Below, in pieces: positions 1-11,708 of a DNA stretch of 64,000 nt (its first letter is position 1; the number at the start of each line of letters is the position of its first letter). The position numbers were made by a program, and so were the translations under genes. The stretch comes from Spongospora subterranea f. sp. subterranea. Lineage: Eukaryota > Endomyxa: Phytomyxea > Phytomyxea > Plasmodiophorida. Where the stretch lies: contig JAUGWO010000236.1 in assembly GCA_049724395.1 (NCBI GenBank), forward strand, positions 41,629-105,628, read 5' to 3'. The notes under the pieces are model-generated. The model had not been told where the DNA came from. It was given only the letters and a program-made list of their open reading frames with translations, and did no database searches.

Positions 1-2117
1 GCTTACATGAGATGTTGGCAGATTCGTTGAGCAATTGGATTTTGCGAGAACAAATGGCTAAATATACAGTCTGCCATTCTAATTATTAATGTTGAAAGCA
101 CGGATTGGATAATCAATATACCAATTAATTGAGGCCCATCACATGTGCTCTGCGACAAAATCACCAAGAGAAAACGAAACAATCCTCTTTGAGAAAACAG
201 AACAGGGTCAATGAGGTTAACCACCTGTTTGTAATGTTGAGGTTATGGAATCTGCACAGCACCAGCATGATGACCCACTTGGCTAAACAAATCACTGGAT
301 GAGACCTATGCGACGAATGAACGGCCATAGAACCCAAAAGTAAACGAAGTTTACATTGGGAAGGGCAAGTGCGGTGACAGTCATCATCAACCTGTATATC
401 AACAGGTATATAAGTTAGAGTTTAAAACACAACAACGAATAAGAACCGGGTAAATCGCGATAAATCACCAATTTCCGGCAATTCACGTAACGGCTTGATG
501 ATCCCAATTAAGCAGAGGATCAGTTTTTCAATCTTTGAAAGGTCAGTCTTTTGTTTCCTGACTGCATCGAACACCATAATCAAACCCGGCAACAACATGT
601 TCCTAAATCGGCGAAGAGCAGGTTAAGGTTTTTGATTGAGATTCACTTGACGAATGCTTACGCGGCTTTGACATTGTCAACATGGCATCGATTCTCCAAA
701 AAGATTCTCAAATTTGATGCGAAAAACAGGGCCAGTTTCAGGCTTCGATCCGATGGCGATGAAAGCATATCGAGTATGCAATGAATCAGATAGGAAAACA
801 TTTCATCGCAGTTATAGCAGGAGCATTTACGTAATCCTAAATCCCAGAACTCAAAATAACAGACTCGACAAAAATTCTGCCAGAACATTGCGAGCACCTT
901 GCCAACAGAACTTCATCAGAAGATCGTCGCACCGAGCTTGACCGGTTTCAGAGAGCTCCCGCAAGCCATGACATAGCGAAGGTTGAAGAGCGGTAGGTAA
1001 GGAACTCGATAGGCCCAATATTATCGAGGAAACAACATTATAAACAATCCCGAGCTCTCGCTTTCCCTCTACAATAGCAATATTATCGCCTACCCAATGT
1101 TTACATTGTTAAATCGATATTGACCATCTGCGTTGCAAGGCGATCCACTTCTGGCAGTTAAAGTACAGATATTGACGCACGTGAGTGCAGTTGTCAAATT
1201 AGCACCTTCTATCGGATCTAATGAACACAGCCATCGTACAATAGCGTATACGCCGATGTGACAAGGGGCAGCACTACAGATAGCCTTGATATCGCAATCT
1301 GATGTAGCTACATAGGACGTATAAGGCGGGAAAGCGAAAACGAAAGGCTAAATTACATGATGAATTAAGATAAAGGAAGAGCAGCTTTAACAAGATAGAA
1401 ATAAATTGGTCCTGAACGGCCGAAGGTTCTTGAGACATGACCCGGGTTGATAGGTATGAGTACGAGCTTGGGTCACCCATGGGAGCCGAGAATGCATCTG
1501 GAGAAGGATACGATGGATATACGGTTGTGATACCTTGAATGTAATCAAGCAGCTGATTTCCCCAAACCAACATGATCAACCGCCTTGATTAGCACAAAAT
1601 GACGAGAGGAGCGCTATTGTCGCTGATTGCACATGATATTCAGGAGGCGCTGAGGGAACCTACTGTACATTAACTGCAGTGCAATACCGTCGGGGAACAG
1701 GGTGATAATAATGTACATTGTACTGTACGTTAACTACAGTGACAATGTACATTAACTGCAGGAACTCGGCCCCGTTGAACATTCTTGATGGCGCAGCGAT
1801 GAATTGTGGCCGTTTGATTCAACATTGAGATATTCAAAATCAGTAAAACTGAGGCCTAACAGAATCCCTATATGTAGTTGCCCTGGTTTGTTTCTCCAAC
1901 CCTAGCGTTTACTATTCGGATGCGACCGCTGCGCTGATCTAGATAACTTCAAGTGTGCAATGCCATTCATATCCGTTTTCACGACAAGCATGTGTCTTGT
2001 GCAATGATATTGCCTTCAAGTATCCGTTTCGATCTATAAAGCATCGCATATTTCTTTAAAACTCAAATGTTTTTCATTTATTTAAAAGGGATATATGTAA
2101 TTTCAGGCTTGTTTAGC
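1..2117. other. No supported gene; short imperfect repeats at 1660-1775
   Basis: Only short reading frames are present and none has a recognisable domain. The minus-strand frame at 1274-1579 begins with a Pro/Ser/Tyr-rich stretch that could be a terminal exon, but there is no supporting structure. At about 1664-1775 a short motif of the type gtacattaactgcag recurs three times imperfectly. Confidence 0.5.
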
Positions 2118-2705
2118 TCACGGCAGGTCGTCGTTCCTTGCAAACGACTTTTCCATCAGAATCAGCTGTTTATCAATATGAGCCTTGTTCAAAGCGGTTC
2201 TGGCGTTCATGATCTCGACGTTCGCTCTGACCTCGGCCAGCTCTCGAATGATGCCTTCATCGTTCTCAATTGCCGTCGCGATGAATGCCTCGTCGTGAAT
2301 CTTCCTCGTTTTCCTTTCGGCGACCGCTTTCACCACGGCTGGACTGGGCCTCGCTGTTCGTTTGCCCAACCGGCGTATCTCGATGCCGGCATCAGCCAAT
2401 ATCTCATCGGTCGTTATTCCAGCTAGTGCATCAAATCCTTGACGAATGGGTTTGACCGTTGGTTGTCCACCGGCCCTTAACCGAGCCCGTTCAAGAACAC
2501 GCCATTTATCTTTCAGATCAACATTACTCCTTGATTCTAACAGTTGCCCATACACTGAATCTCGTAATATCGCCGCCCATTGACCGACGCCGTATTCATT
2601 GACGGCTTCTTTCAGGGCTTTGGTTTCTTGATCGGACCATGGTGACCATATATGCCCTGATATTGACGACCAGTAAACGAAACGAGGGAGCAATGACCGA
2701 TCCAT
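2118..2705 (-). CDS. Telobox (single-Myb) DNA-binding protein
   Basis: This protein probably binds duplex telomeric-type DNA in the nucleus. One SANT/Myb domain spans about residues 20-75, from WSPWSDQE through GVGQWAAILRD to the telobox signature VDLKDKWR. That signature is diagnostic of plant single-myb-histone/TRB and TRF-type telomere proteins. The linker-histone domain of plant TRB proteins is absent. The C-terminal third, rich in Ala, Glu and Lys, is predicted by eye to be helical or coiled. The frame is open upstream of the first Met (2705) to a stop near 2768, and a possible splice acceptor lies in the same place, so an extra 5' exon may exist. The stop is at 2118-2120. Function is inferred from the telobox alone; a role as a general Myb-like factor is possible. 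Confidence 0.72.
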   Translation of the reverse strand: MDRSLLPRFVYWSSISGHIWSPWSDQETKALKEAVNEYGVGQWAAILRDSVYGQLLESRSNVDLKDKWRVLERARLRAGGQPTVKPIRQGFDALAGITTDEILADAGIEIRRLGKRTARPSPAVVKAVAERKTRKIHDEAFIATAIENDEGIIRELAEVRANVEIMNARTALNKAHIDKQLILMEKSFARNDDLP

Positions 2706-2789
2706 GAATACCAGGGCGCATGAGGCAGATTCACCAAGCGATCTGTCGACTCCAGACGACGTGCTGTATTAATTCGCTTGTGATTAGCG

Positions 2790-4980
2790 ATTGCTATTTT
2801 CGAAGGACGAGAGGCGGTACCAGTAAACGATCTGCGATATAGTCATTATCGATGAGGAAAATATCCATCGTTCAGATGCCGATCTTAGCAAAACCCTACC
2901 GGCTAAATCAGTAATCAGTACGACCGCCGAAATTGGTCAGGTACACGGTTTCACACCTGACTGTGCGTTGCCGTCCCCTATGAGGGTTGTCAGGGTTTTG
3001 GCTAATGGCAGTCCTTTCTTTCTCTCAACTCTCCGTCTCCCTGCCGCGTTTGTCACTCCGTGACTGAGCCCGAGCCCGCCACACGCTACGGTGTACGGCC
3101 CGGTGGCGAAAATGACGATACACCAGTCGGGCTTGGGCGACACGTGGTCGGGCTCAGCAATACACGCCAATGGGATTGAATAATTACATCGACCAACAGA
3201 GGAAACTGTGAGAATAATATGATATTGATTGATTAGCAGAAGACTCGATTATCCATTGGATGAGGATTATTTGATTTTCTTGGCGTAAATTTAAGAAGTT
3301 TGTTCAAATGGTTTATAGTCGCTGCAGAAAATTTTTGAGGTTATCAGGACAGCTACTGGACGGTGTATTGGCCAGCATTCGGATATTGTTTTTCAGCATT
3401 GGCGCTAAACCTATCCGGAGAGAGTCCCATTTACGATCAATATTCATGGGGCAATCAAGTCGAGAGGCAAATGAAACAGGCACCCTGTTTTTGTTGAAAC
3501 CCTTTCCCAAGGCTGCACGATCGCGCAAACTGCACTGCCTCAGCGATTAAAACGGGCGGTCGCTAGATCTGGATGGCCCTGTTGGGGTCCCCTCGCGGCA
3601 GAAATATCTTGGCGATCAAACCCCAGTCGTAAAACCTCAAGTGTTGCACAACGGAGGGAACACTCTGACAGTAGTGGGATACCTCTGGGCAATAATATCC
3701 TCTTGACAACACCCTGTGATGAAATGCGGTTGACCGACGATTCATGACACAGAAGCTCTCGGGTGGCGTTGGTGAACTACAAACCGAGCAGGATTCCAAC
3801 CAGCAGGACAGTTTGAGCCTTTTCCGGCCTTGAGTTCCTATGATTTGTGTACAAAGTGTGGTGTTTTGCCAGCGAATCTAGAAACTCGTGGTGTGCGCTA
3901 ATTTAAACTTCGTTAATGAGAACTATCGCTGAATGTGAACGATTTTATTAGGACACAGAGAGCCTGGTCTGTGGCAAGTCTACTGGGACAAACCACCTGA
4001 ATCGGTAATCATAATCACGAGGACAATAACAGTTGAAGGTGTCCGATCGAATCGGGTCACCCTGCGAGGGCATATGTGGCCCTTCATCATCTGACAGATA
4101 TCATCAGGGGCTATTGCAATTAAGCAACGACTCATGATCGGTGTCGGTCCCGTGCAGGTTGAGACGGAACACATTGCGAGAGAAATGACGCTCTTGGAAA
4201 TAAATTATAGGCCCATCTCAATGGGCACCTTAATGTCCCTATTGAGCAAGAAAATGGACCGAAAGATAAGATAAACGGCTTTCGTGAATCGCTATTGCTA
4301 TAACTTGACAAGGCAAACGTTGTATGGGTGCATAAATCGAAGGACACAGCATTGGCGTTGGACAGTCGCGATAGGATGACCATCGGATGGCGCTACCGGT
4401 AGTATTGCGGAGACAATGTGGATTTGATCCACGGAGAGCGCCATGTACCGATTCTGGGAACATCTCTGGAAGTGATTGTCAAGTTCATGGCTGGCGCAGG
4501 CGGGTGTCAACAGGGAGAATAACAACACCCTGAAACCGGCCAATTTGAGACCGCCGATCGAGAGTGTGTTTTTCCATCGGCATCATTTGCACGCGGCGAT
4601 GGTCACGTTCGCCCATCAGCAAAGGAGAAACTCATCGCTGAGAGGACTAATGATGGTGCTCTGCATCGATGAGCAAAACATCAGTGTCGAATTTCGTCTT
4701 GAATCGAGTCCGATAGACTCAGTCGATAGACGGAGGTTTCTATTCTTTCTGAATCCGTTTCGAGAACTGTCTGATCCGAATGATGGATTGGATGGACAGG
4801 ATAAATCAAGGATTATCTTAGCGGAAGCTGAAAATTTCGGAACTCGATTTGCCATTGTGGTTGGACGGTGTATGGGTATGCGCCAGATATTCTGTATTCT
4901 ACAGCAATTTGGCGTATTTTATTCACAATCTCTTGAGCAACAACAACATCGTTATCGGTGGGATGTCGGTTTGGACTAGA
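2790..4980. other. Intergenic stretch, no supported gene
   Basis: Both strands carry only short frames without domain signals. The 167-residue plus-strand frame at 4476-4979 has no recognisable motif and its composition does not stand out from the alternative frames over the same bases, so I do not call it. Confidence 0.4.
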
Positions 4981-4982
4981 GC

Positions 4983-5261
4983 TCATTGCTGATCGCCCTC
5001 TTCTTGATCGGTTTCCTCCCCGTCCGACGTTGATAGAGCGGCGAAAGGGTTGCTGATCATACTCTTGACCGCTGGTGAACTCGTTTTAGGAGGGCGCGCC
5101 CCCTTATTGACAGACCGTGTTTTGCCCCGATTTCCATTGGTCAGCTTTGGTTCTGGTTTCGTAGGCTCAACGATCGGTTCTGGTTCGTCCATCACATCTG
5201 CCCAACTGGCGCCATTCAAGCTGGTAAACGCCAAAAGTGTTGGCGATTTCGAAGGCGACAT
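4983..5261 (-). CDS. Small protein with acidic C-terminus, function unknown
   Basis: A 92-residue frame starts at the Met at 5261, preceded by an acceptor-like ttgcag, so it may be the last exon of a longer gene. The sequence is low-complexity in a protein-like way: a SWADV motif near residue 19, a Pro/Glu/Lys-rich middle, a basic stretch (NRGKTRSVNKGARPPK), then NPFAAL followed by an acidic tail (DGEETDQEEGDQQ). The NPF tripeptide is the ligand of EH domains, but a single instance proves little. I recognise no family. It counts as probable because the amino-acid use is strongly biased compared with the opposite strand. Confidence 0.45.
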   Translation of the reverse strand: MSPSKSPTLLAFTSLNGASWADVMDEPEPIVEPTKPEPKLTNGNRGKTRSVNKGARPPKTSSPAVKSMISNPFAALSTSDGEETDQEEGDQQ

Positions 5262-5284
5262 CGTCAATATCTGCAAGTAATCGT

Positions 5285-5888
5285 TCGAACGCCCGCTCGA
5301 GTGAATATGAAGACGATTACGCGAATCGTGAGCAATCGAATAGACAAATGACGTCAGTCGGCGATTGAAACAAGACAGTCGGTCAATAAATGACAGATTT
5401 AGCAGTTAAACGATACGGGCAGCAATATATTGTCCGATTGGTTGTCGACCGACTGCACCCTCAACAACGATAGCGAATGTGTAATAACGTGTTTGATTAC
5501 GACGTTGCCCTAGTGAGCTCTATACCGGTTATCATTTCTCACATTGCCAACTCGGGACGGGATTCCCCCATTCTGAAATTGTCGTTTGATAAATTTCTGT
5601 AATTTCTTTGCCAAAACGGGTTTGACGTTCTAAGATGAGGCCAACAAAGAGTGATAATAGACTGTGCCTCGTTATACAAACGGCCTTATTGCTGCAATTG
5701 AAACCGCGATTCGTGTTTAAACGTGGAGAGATCGATAAATGAGGAGATGATATTAATAAGGTTATGGATTGGGTACAGTCTTTTTCTTAAAATCTCTCTA
5801 TCTCTCTCTCTCATTGACTTCTATTGAACCACCCGCGCCAAGTTCCAATCGACCCGTTTCCCCTGATGTTCTCCCCGTCCTCCCCACT
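5285..5888. other. Intergenic region and probable 5' leader with CT-rich tract
   Basis: No gene is visible. At 5787-5812 a run of CT dinucleotides precedes the next gene and may be a promoter element or part of a 5' intron. Confidence 0.35.
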
Positions 5889-6701
5889 ATGAACACAATC
5901 CAATCCCAACCGCTCCCGATCAAAGGGTCTCTAGAACAGGGCGCCGAGCCCAGATTGGTCTCCTGCACCCCAAGAGCGAGCCCATATTATTCCACCAGAC
6001 CCGGTCCGACTTCATCGCAAAGCACCAGGGCGATCAGAGGTCAAACAAAGCGATGGAGCTGGGGATCAGCCGCCTTTGATCATGATCGTCATGGGTTGAT
6101 CCTCCCTAACACCTCTCCTAATGATCATTATCTACCCAGTTTAACCGCTTCATATCAGGACGACAAACACTTTTTGATGGGAATGTTGAAAGAGGTTCAG
6201 GCTGAGAAGGCGGCGCTGGTGACGAGGTTAAACGAGGAGATGACAGCGAGGGCGAACGCTGAGGAGCGGGCGAGGGCGGCCGAAGATGGGGCGAGAGAGG
6301 AGGATGGACAGGGCGATAGGAAGAGGATGAGGGAGGCGATTGAGGCGGTGGGGATTATGGGGGAACGCCTCAAACAGATGAGCAGCGTGAATATGAGTCT
6401 GAGGAGGCAGATCAGGGCGATGGAGGAGGATAGAGCCGAACAGGAGCGATCGTCTATTAGGAGATGGGCGGCGGCGATGATGATCCAAAGGAATTGGAGG
6501 AGATGGGCTCAACAGCAGAGATACAGGGAGATGGTCTATGAGGAGAGGGTGATGAGAGACGATGGAACGGCCGGTAACAGCATATATCGCCATCGGTTAG
6601 GGCAACCGGGGCTGATCGGCATCGCGATTGGGGTCGGGATAGTCGCGTCGGGTATATTGTGGCTGGTCCGGGAGTCGATTAGTTCTGAGGGCGGTGAATG
6701 A
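5889..6701 (+). CDS. Tail-anchored coiled-coil protein with IQ motif
   Basis: The protein has about 270 residues. I prefer the Met at 5889 over the in-frame Met at 5769 because the extra 40 residues read through a CT-rich leader. The order is: a Pro/Ser/Thr-rich N-terminus; a long charged coiled coil rich in Glu, Arg and Ala (about 6180-6450); an IQ-like calmodulin-binding element (AAMMIQRNWRRWAQQQRYR, about 6470-6530); and a single C-terminal hydrophobic segment (GLIGIAIGVGIVASGILWLV, about 6610-6670) followed by a short acidic tail. That layout predicts a tail-anchored membrane protein with its coil in the cytosol, perhaps tethering a membrane to cytoskeleton through calmodulin. I know no named homologue. 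Neighbours give no clue. Confidence 0.65.
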   Translation: MNTIQSQPLPIKGSLEQGAEPRLVSCTPRASPYYSTRPGPTSSQSTRAIRGQTKRWSWGSAAFDHDRHGLILPNTSPNDHYLPSLTASYQDDKHFLMGMLKEVQAEKAALVTRLNEEMTARANAEERARAAEDGAREEDGQGDRKRMREAIEAVGIMGERLKQMSSVNMSLRRQIRAMEEDRAEQERSSIRRWAAAMMIQRNWRRWAQQQRYREMVYEERVMRDDGTAGNSIYRHRLGQPGLIGIAIGVGIVASGILWLVRESISSEGGE

Positions 6702-9621
6702 GGGGGAAAGAGGGACGCGGCGAAGGGGACAGACGGGAAGGGTGTCGTGGTATCCCTGGATAACGCTGGAACCAATCATCATCACATCTCTCGCTGGCCA
6801 TCGCCTCGATTCCTGTCATCGGGCTGATGAATATCGTCGAGCCCGACTTGTTGGGACTCAAACGAGTTCACATCGTGCTGGATTCGCTGGCATACATAGG
6901 CGCATCAGCAGCACTTAACTACAAACATTAATAGTGCAATATAGAGAGGCATGGGTCCAAAGTCTCAATTGTGCAATTATTTACAAGAAGTGTTGTCAAT
7001 AACCAATTAGAAGACACCGTGTAAAATTGCATTGTCGGATGACCAATAAATCTTGCGCTCATTGACAGTTTTGTTGGAACCGCCATTTTATGTGTAAATT
7101 CGCGCCTTCAAGGTCAGTAGGTAGTAGTCTATTTTTGATATCATACAGCGTGGTGGATTCAACCTGTGCCTTGAAGGGAAATGAGCGACCCTAGTTCTAA
7201 TGCAAGGTTTCCAGACGCAATGATCGTTATCCTCTGATCCTTCCCATTGGTTATGGCAAGTCTGAGCTAAAAAGCTCCAACCTTTGAAAGGATTCCCTGG
7301 TAATGTCTGCAAAATACCCTTCTATGAGAACATACAGGCAATACATGGGGAGGATTCCCCCAGATGCTTTACTCTCATGAATATTACTCGTTGCAAACCT
7401 TATCGAAGTCAAGCGACGTTTGAGCACTCAAATTGTTTTTGAGGTGCTTAATCGCAAAGAATGAAATCATACCAGGAATGGTAAAATGGTAGCTCTTTAT
7501 GAGGACCGCCAGTATTTAACACCTGAGCTCAGGCTTACCATGATGTGCTCAGAATAACCAATGAAGCCGCAGCGATCTCCTCTTCCACATCCTACATCCA
7601 GGAATACTTTTTCAAAGAAGGGTGCTTCCACATTTGCTAATTATTATAGATATTATACCTAGGTATTTATTGCATCAGACAGCACTATTGCACACCATTG
7701 ACGACGGAGGGGTCAGTATTGGGAATTCTTCCCCAATATTCGCTAATCGTTTCTATAAAAGCGGTGGTACGAAGCGTACTGAAACCACATGTGGAGGCGC
7801 AGGGTTCGAAGGATGGGGATAATCAACGAACATTGGAGACATCACGTTATTAATGACTTGATAACCAATCCCATGATTGAAAGACGTCCCGCGCATGGAC
7901 GCAAAGATTGTAAAAGCTGTAAGGAACGGATCAGAGGATAAAGATGATTGCGTTGGGATCATGGCCAACTATCTGACACTTTTCGAGGTACTCCTCTTCA
8001 GTCGATACATCCTTTATTGCATATGCCAACCGATCCCACTGTTCCACCGTATCGACGCCTTCCATCCACTACAGCACAACCACTTCATGAGATTGTAATG
8101 TATATTAGGGATATTTAAGAGATTACAGGATGGTTTAGACAAACTGCCTCTTCGAGAGTGTATCATTGTTTACCCCAATGGCTACCGGCCTTCCATGGGG
8201 AAAGAGAGTAACCCGACAGCCCTCTTTTACTAAAATTAACATCACTTGCACGAAGTATTGCACGAGTTTGTTACTAAAAGCTTGACAAAATCAGGATGTG
8301 ATAACAGATCGATCCGCCTTCACCCCTTGAGAAGCTGATAGAGAGATACTATGAATTGTCAGTGTCCTCTGAGATTTAGAAGTGGGCTTCCATCCTGGTG
8401 ATGATCAAATCAAGTGACGACCATTGATACAGCACCATACCATACCCTAGTGCATGTACTTTTAATTAGATTTACCACTGGACAAAACCCTTATCCATTG
8501 GTATTGGACAGGACTCGATATAGATCAAGGTTCTGGCGCTTTACCGGAGATATGATACACCTGTAATGAACTCTGATTGCGGAAAATGTGTCCTGTTCTC
8601 ATCAGAGCAATCCGTTTGATCTGCATCATTGTCCTCGCGTCTGTTGCCTACCATGGCTTTCACATCATATCCATGGCCGATTAACTGACACAGCACTTGG
8701 GTCTCTAATTCTCTCATTTTCTTTTAATGAGCTTCCACTCTCCTAGTACGAGATCAAGATGACGTCCCAAAGGCATTTTTATTTTCAGTGCAGATGAAAA
8801 ACGAGTTATTGGAATGGTTTTGTATAGTTGTTTCTCGTATTGGGGATGCGAGGAAGAATGATCTTAACTCATGCGAACATTCCCATGGGTCAACGCCGGT
8901 TCAACTCTCAAGAGGAGAACAGATATTTTGATTCGTCGACAAAAAAATGTTGAAACAATGCTGGCAACCGTTCTCTAGCTGGACAATGTAGGCCTATCCC
9001 GGGACTGAAATCATTCAAGCCCGTCCTTGTCGACGAATCCAAAGAATTCATTGCATGCGATTTCCCCCCTTAGCAGCAGGTTCACCGAGTCATTTCGGTG
9101 GGCACTGATACAACACGCGAACATGATCGCGATTCCCTACAGCACTGCATTCCTCTATTTGTGGTTGGCACAGATTCCCACGTCGAGGGATGCTCTGCTG
9201 TAGGTCAGGTCCGGCCCGGCGACTCTGCCCCCCATCGTCATGTTGAGGGTGTTGGCCAGCTGCCCGTCACAGTGAAACATGCCCGCCAGCTCGCCGCTAT
9301 GTGATCTCTTGGGCGGCCCCCATAGCCAGTGCGGATCTCCGCTGTTTGACTGCCCCCTTTACATCCACGGCTTACGGCTGACCCTATAATTAGTGCGGCC
9401 GCAGTGAATCGGCCACTGCATGATTAGACTCGGTAACGGTCTGCCTGGTACCCAATCCCTAGACCACAACGACCGACGCCATCGGGGCTGATCGTCGTAA
9501 CCACACACGGTTGTCAGCCTCACCGCTAGATATTGCTGTGCCGGTCTCGACACGGCTCAGGGAACCCTCAGTTTGCTGACGTTGAGACGGACGCGGCCGA
9601 TTCAAAGGTGGGAAAGACAAA
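6702..9621. other. Long intergenic stretch, nothing recognised
   Basis: About 2.9 kb without a supported gene on either strand. There are no tRNA-like cloverleafs and no long repeats. Short frames near 6530-6860 minus are the reverse shadow of the upstream gene. Confidence 0.45.
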
Positions 9622-10557
9622 ATGGGAAGGAAGAAGATATTGATACACAAGATAGATGACGTCAAGAACCGGGAAGTGACCTTCAACAAGCGCAAGGTCG
9701 GGCTAATGAAAAAGGCCATAGAACTGTCCGTTCTTTGCGATTGTGAGGTGGCTGTCGTCGTTTTCCATGACTCTCACCTCTATCAATATTCTTCCGACCC
9801 TACTATCACCACCACCCTAAAACGATATATGGAATATCAAGGACCATATGAACAGATTCAGAATGAAGATCTGGATGATTTGAAACCAGGAAAAGCAAGC
9901 TCGTTCAAAGTGGGTAGAACTTTGATGAAACACTGCGTTCCACAGAATGCAGACATGGCCACAGTTGTGATGAATAACAATAGGGAGTCGCATGCTCCTC
10001 TTTCGATCCCCATCGGCCCTCGTTCTCCTCTGCGTATCAATAGGGAAAGGCGTCCCTCCCGTGGTGAAGTGTCAGACGGATCCTTACTCGAAAAGCGCGG
10101 CAGGAAGAGGGCCCTCAATGTGCATATTCCTATGGTTCACGACTCATCATCGATGGATCTGGTTCCAGTTCGTGATTGTCTGGTTTCAAATGGTCTTTCA
10201 GCCAACTCCCCTAGGATGCACATGTCCCATCAGATGCTGCAGTCTGTGGGCCAAGGACCATGTCATGTTCAGCAACCTTCTGCCCCGTTATTCTCACCCT
10301 CTGCCCGCTATGTCAGGGGACCCCTTCATCCCGTTCTTTCCCTTCCTCATTCCCACACCCCTAGCTGGTCAGCGGTCCCGTGCATGTCGCCCCATGTCGT
10401 CCAGTACACGCAAATGGCAGGTGGAGGCCATGGTCCAGGATCGGCCCTGAACACTCCAACATTATCGCCGTTTGCTACCGGTTACCCTCCTTTCAGTCAT
10501 AACCCTCCATCACCTTCATTGCAAATCCAATCATCCTATGCCCCGTCGCAATCATAA
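9622..10557 (+). CDS. MADS-box transcription factor, MEF2/type II-like
   Basis: A 311-residue intronless frame. Residues 1-60 are a complete MADS box: MGRKKILIHKIDDVKNREVT, then the conserved FNKRKVGLMKKAIELSVLCD and a VAVVVFHDSHLYQYSS strand. Starting the MADS box at residue 1 with GRKKI, and the ELSVLCD helix, resemble MEF2 more than SRF. A MEF2-specific domain is not obvious after residue 60 apart from the TTTLKRYMEY segment. The rest is Pro/Ser/His-rich and disordered, typical of an activation region, with a basic RKRA patch near residue 158 that may add nuclear localisation. It should bind A/T-rich CArG or MEF2 sites as a dimer. The start is secure because the MADS box begins there. Other frames over 9992-10450 are shadows. 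Confidence 0.9.
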   Translation: MGRKKILIHKIDDVKNREVTFNKRKVGLMKKAIELSVLCDCEVAVVVFHDSHLYQYSSDPTITTTLKRYMEYQGPYEQIQNEDLDDLKPGKASSFKVGRTLMKHCVPQNADMATVVMNNNRESHAPLSIPIGPRSPLRINRERRPSRGEVSDGSLLEKRGRKRALNVHIPMVHDSSSMDLVPVRDCLVSNGLSANSPRMHMSHQMLQSVGQGPCHVQQPSAPLFSPSARYVRGPLHPVLSLPHSHTPSWSAVPCMSPHVVQYTQMAGGGHGPGSALNTPTLSPFATGYPPFSHNPPSPSLQIQSSYAPSQS

Positions 10558-10804
10558 ACCGCGACTCGAACTTCATTAGTCAAGACTCTATCTGGTTTGT
10601 CGGCGCTCACCGCGATCGGGTTCAGCGAACGCCCAACAGGTTTGCCACGTTCATAACTCAATACATAATTATTCACTCCTTGAATGCGGTCAACAGTTGA
10701 GCTTCGAAAAGCCAATCTAATCAATCCCACCATCGGTTAAACAAACATATCGCTATGTTGACACTTTGAAGTGAATAAGTGTTTAAGTATTGTATTTTTC
10801 AGTT

Positions 10805-11648
10805 TTAAAATTGGACATTCATTAGAGACCAGCAGAGCAATATGACGTTGGAAACCCAAACCCCGACGCCCGAGATGATCACGAAAAGGGCCTTGGATTT
10901 GTTCTGATGGGTAGGAAGTAGATGCATCCATTCGCTCACCATAGGGAAAAGGTAGCAGCCGTCAGCCAATAGCTTTAATATAACGGCAAGCAGATCGGCG
11001 ATGTTAACGACGCCACGACCGACAAACACTTCATACATGGTGTACGACATGTAAATGTCGTAGACGATTGAGAAGTATTTGATGAAGAAGAAACTGAACG
11101 AGTCGCAATTTCTGAGAAACGCGTAGTGGATGGCAGCGCTAAAGAATAGCTCAATGAAGAACACGTTGCGGCTGTGCTGAATATTTTCCCCCGATTGTTC
11201 CATTTCCACCATATAGGAAAAGCGCCATTAAGGGGCAATCGAATACGAACCAAGCGAAGAACAGTAAGCGGGTGTTTTTCGAATGACTACTGGATATATC
11301 CGAAGATCCCCAGGCTCCCAGCTTTGGTTTCGCCCAGGACAGCGCCGCTTCCCAGACAACACAGTACGCCATTGCTTTATGGGGCCATGGGCAGAAGATC
11401 CGCTTGCCAGGAGTGAACAGTCCCTGTAAAGTCAACGAAATATAGCAAAGACACCAGAAAGCAGTACCCAGAGATTTGACGCTGTAAGAAGTACTAGCAG
11501 ACATTGCAAAACAAAACTGAAGATGCACAGAACAACATAGCGACGTTGCGCGCATTGCAGATGTCAAACACATCAAAGACACCGCACTACAGCAAACAGG
11601 TGATTCATTCGGCAACATCGCGAATGTATGCACGAGAAAAATTGACAT
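10805..11648 (-). CDS. Probable polytopic membrane protein, exons unresolved
   Basis: Two overlapping minus-strand frames read like one spliced gene. The upstream frame (11648 to about 11240) carries hydrophobic segments ending in RLLFFAWF. The downstream frame (to 10805) carries several more (FFIELFFSAAIHYAFL, FFFIKYFSIVYDIY, IADLLAVILKLLADGCYLF, ALFVIISGVGVWVSNVILLCW). A phase-0 intron of about 70 nt (gtattc to attcag, roughly 11177-11247) would join them. About five membrane helices result. I recognise no family. The 5' part is weak and Cys-rich, and may be partly non-coding. Confidence 0.4.
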
Positions 11649-11708
11649 AGAAGACGTGAAGACCGCAGAATGACGAATGTAGTAAATAAATTAACATGAA
11701 TTGTCAAC

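Noticed and set aside
4476-4979. 167-residue plus-strand frame
   Set aside because: No domain, unremarkable composition, and the opposite strand is equally open over part of it.
6228-6593. His/Pro/Leu-rich minus-strand frame
   Set aside because: Shadow of the coiled-coil and IQ region on the plus strand.
7780-7830. Possible tRNA T arm (gggttcgaagg)
   Set aside because: No acceptor, D or anticodon arms can be folded around it.
9992-10450. 152-residue frame inside the MADS gene
   Set aside because: Alternative-frame shadow of the Pro/Ser-rich MADS protein tail.
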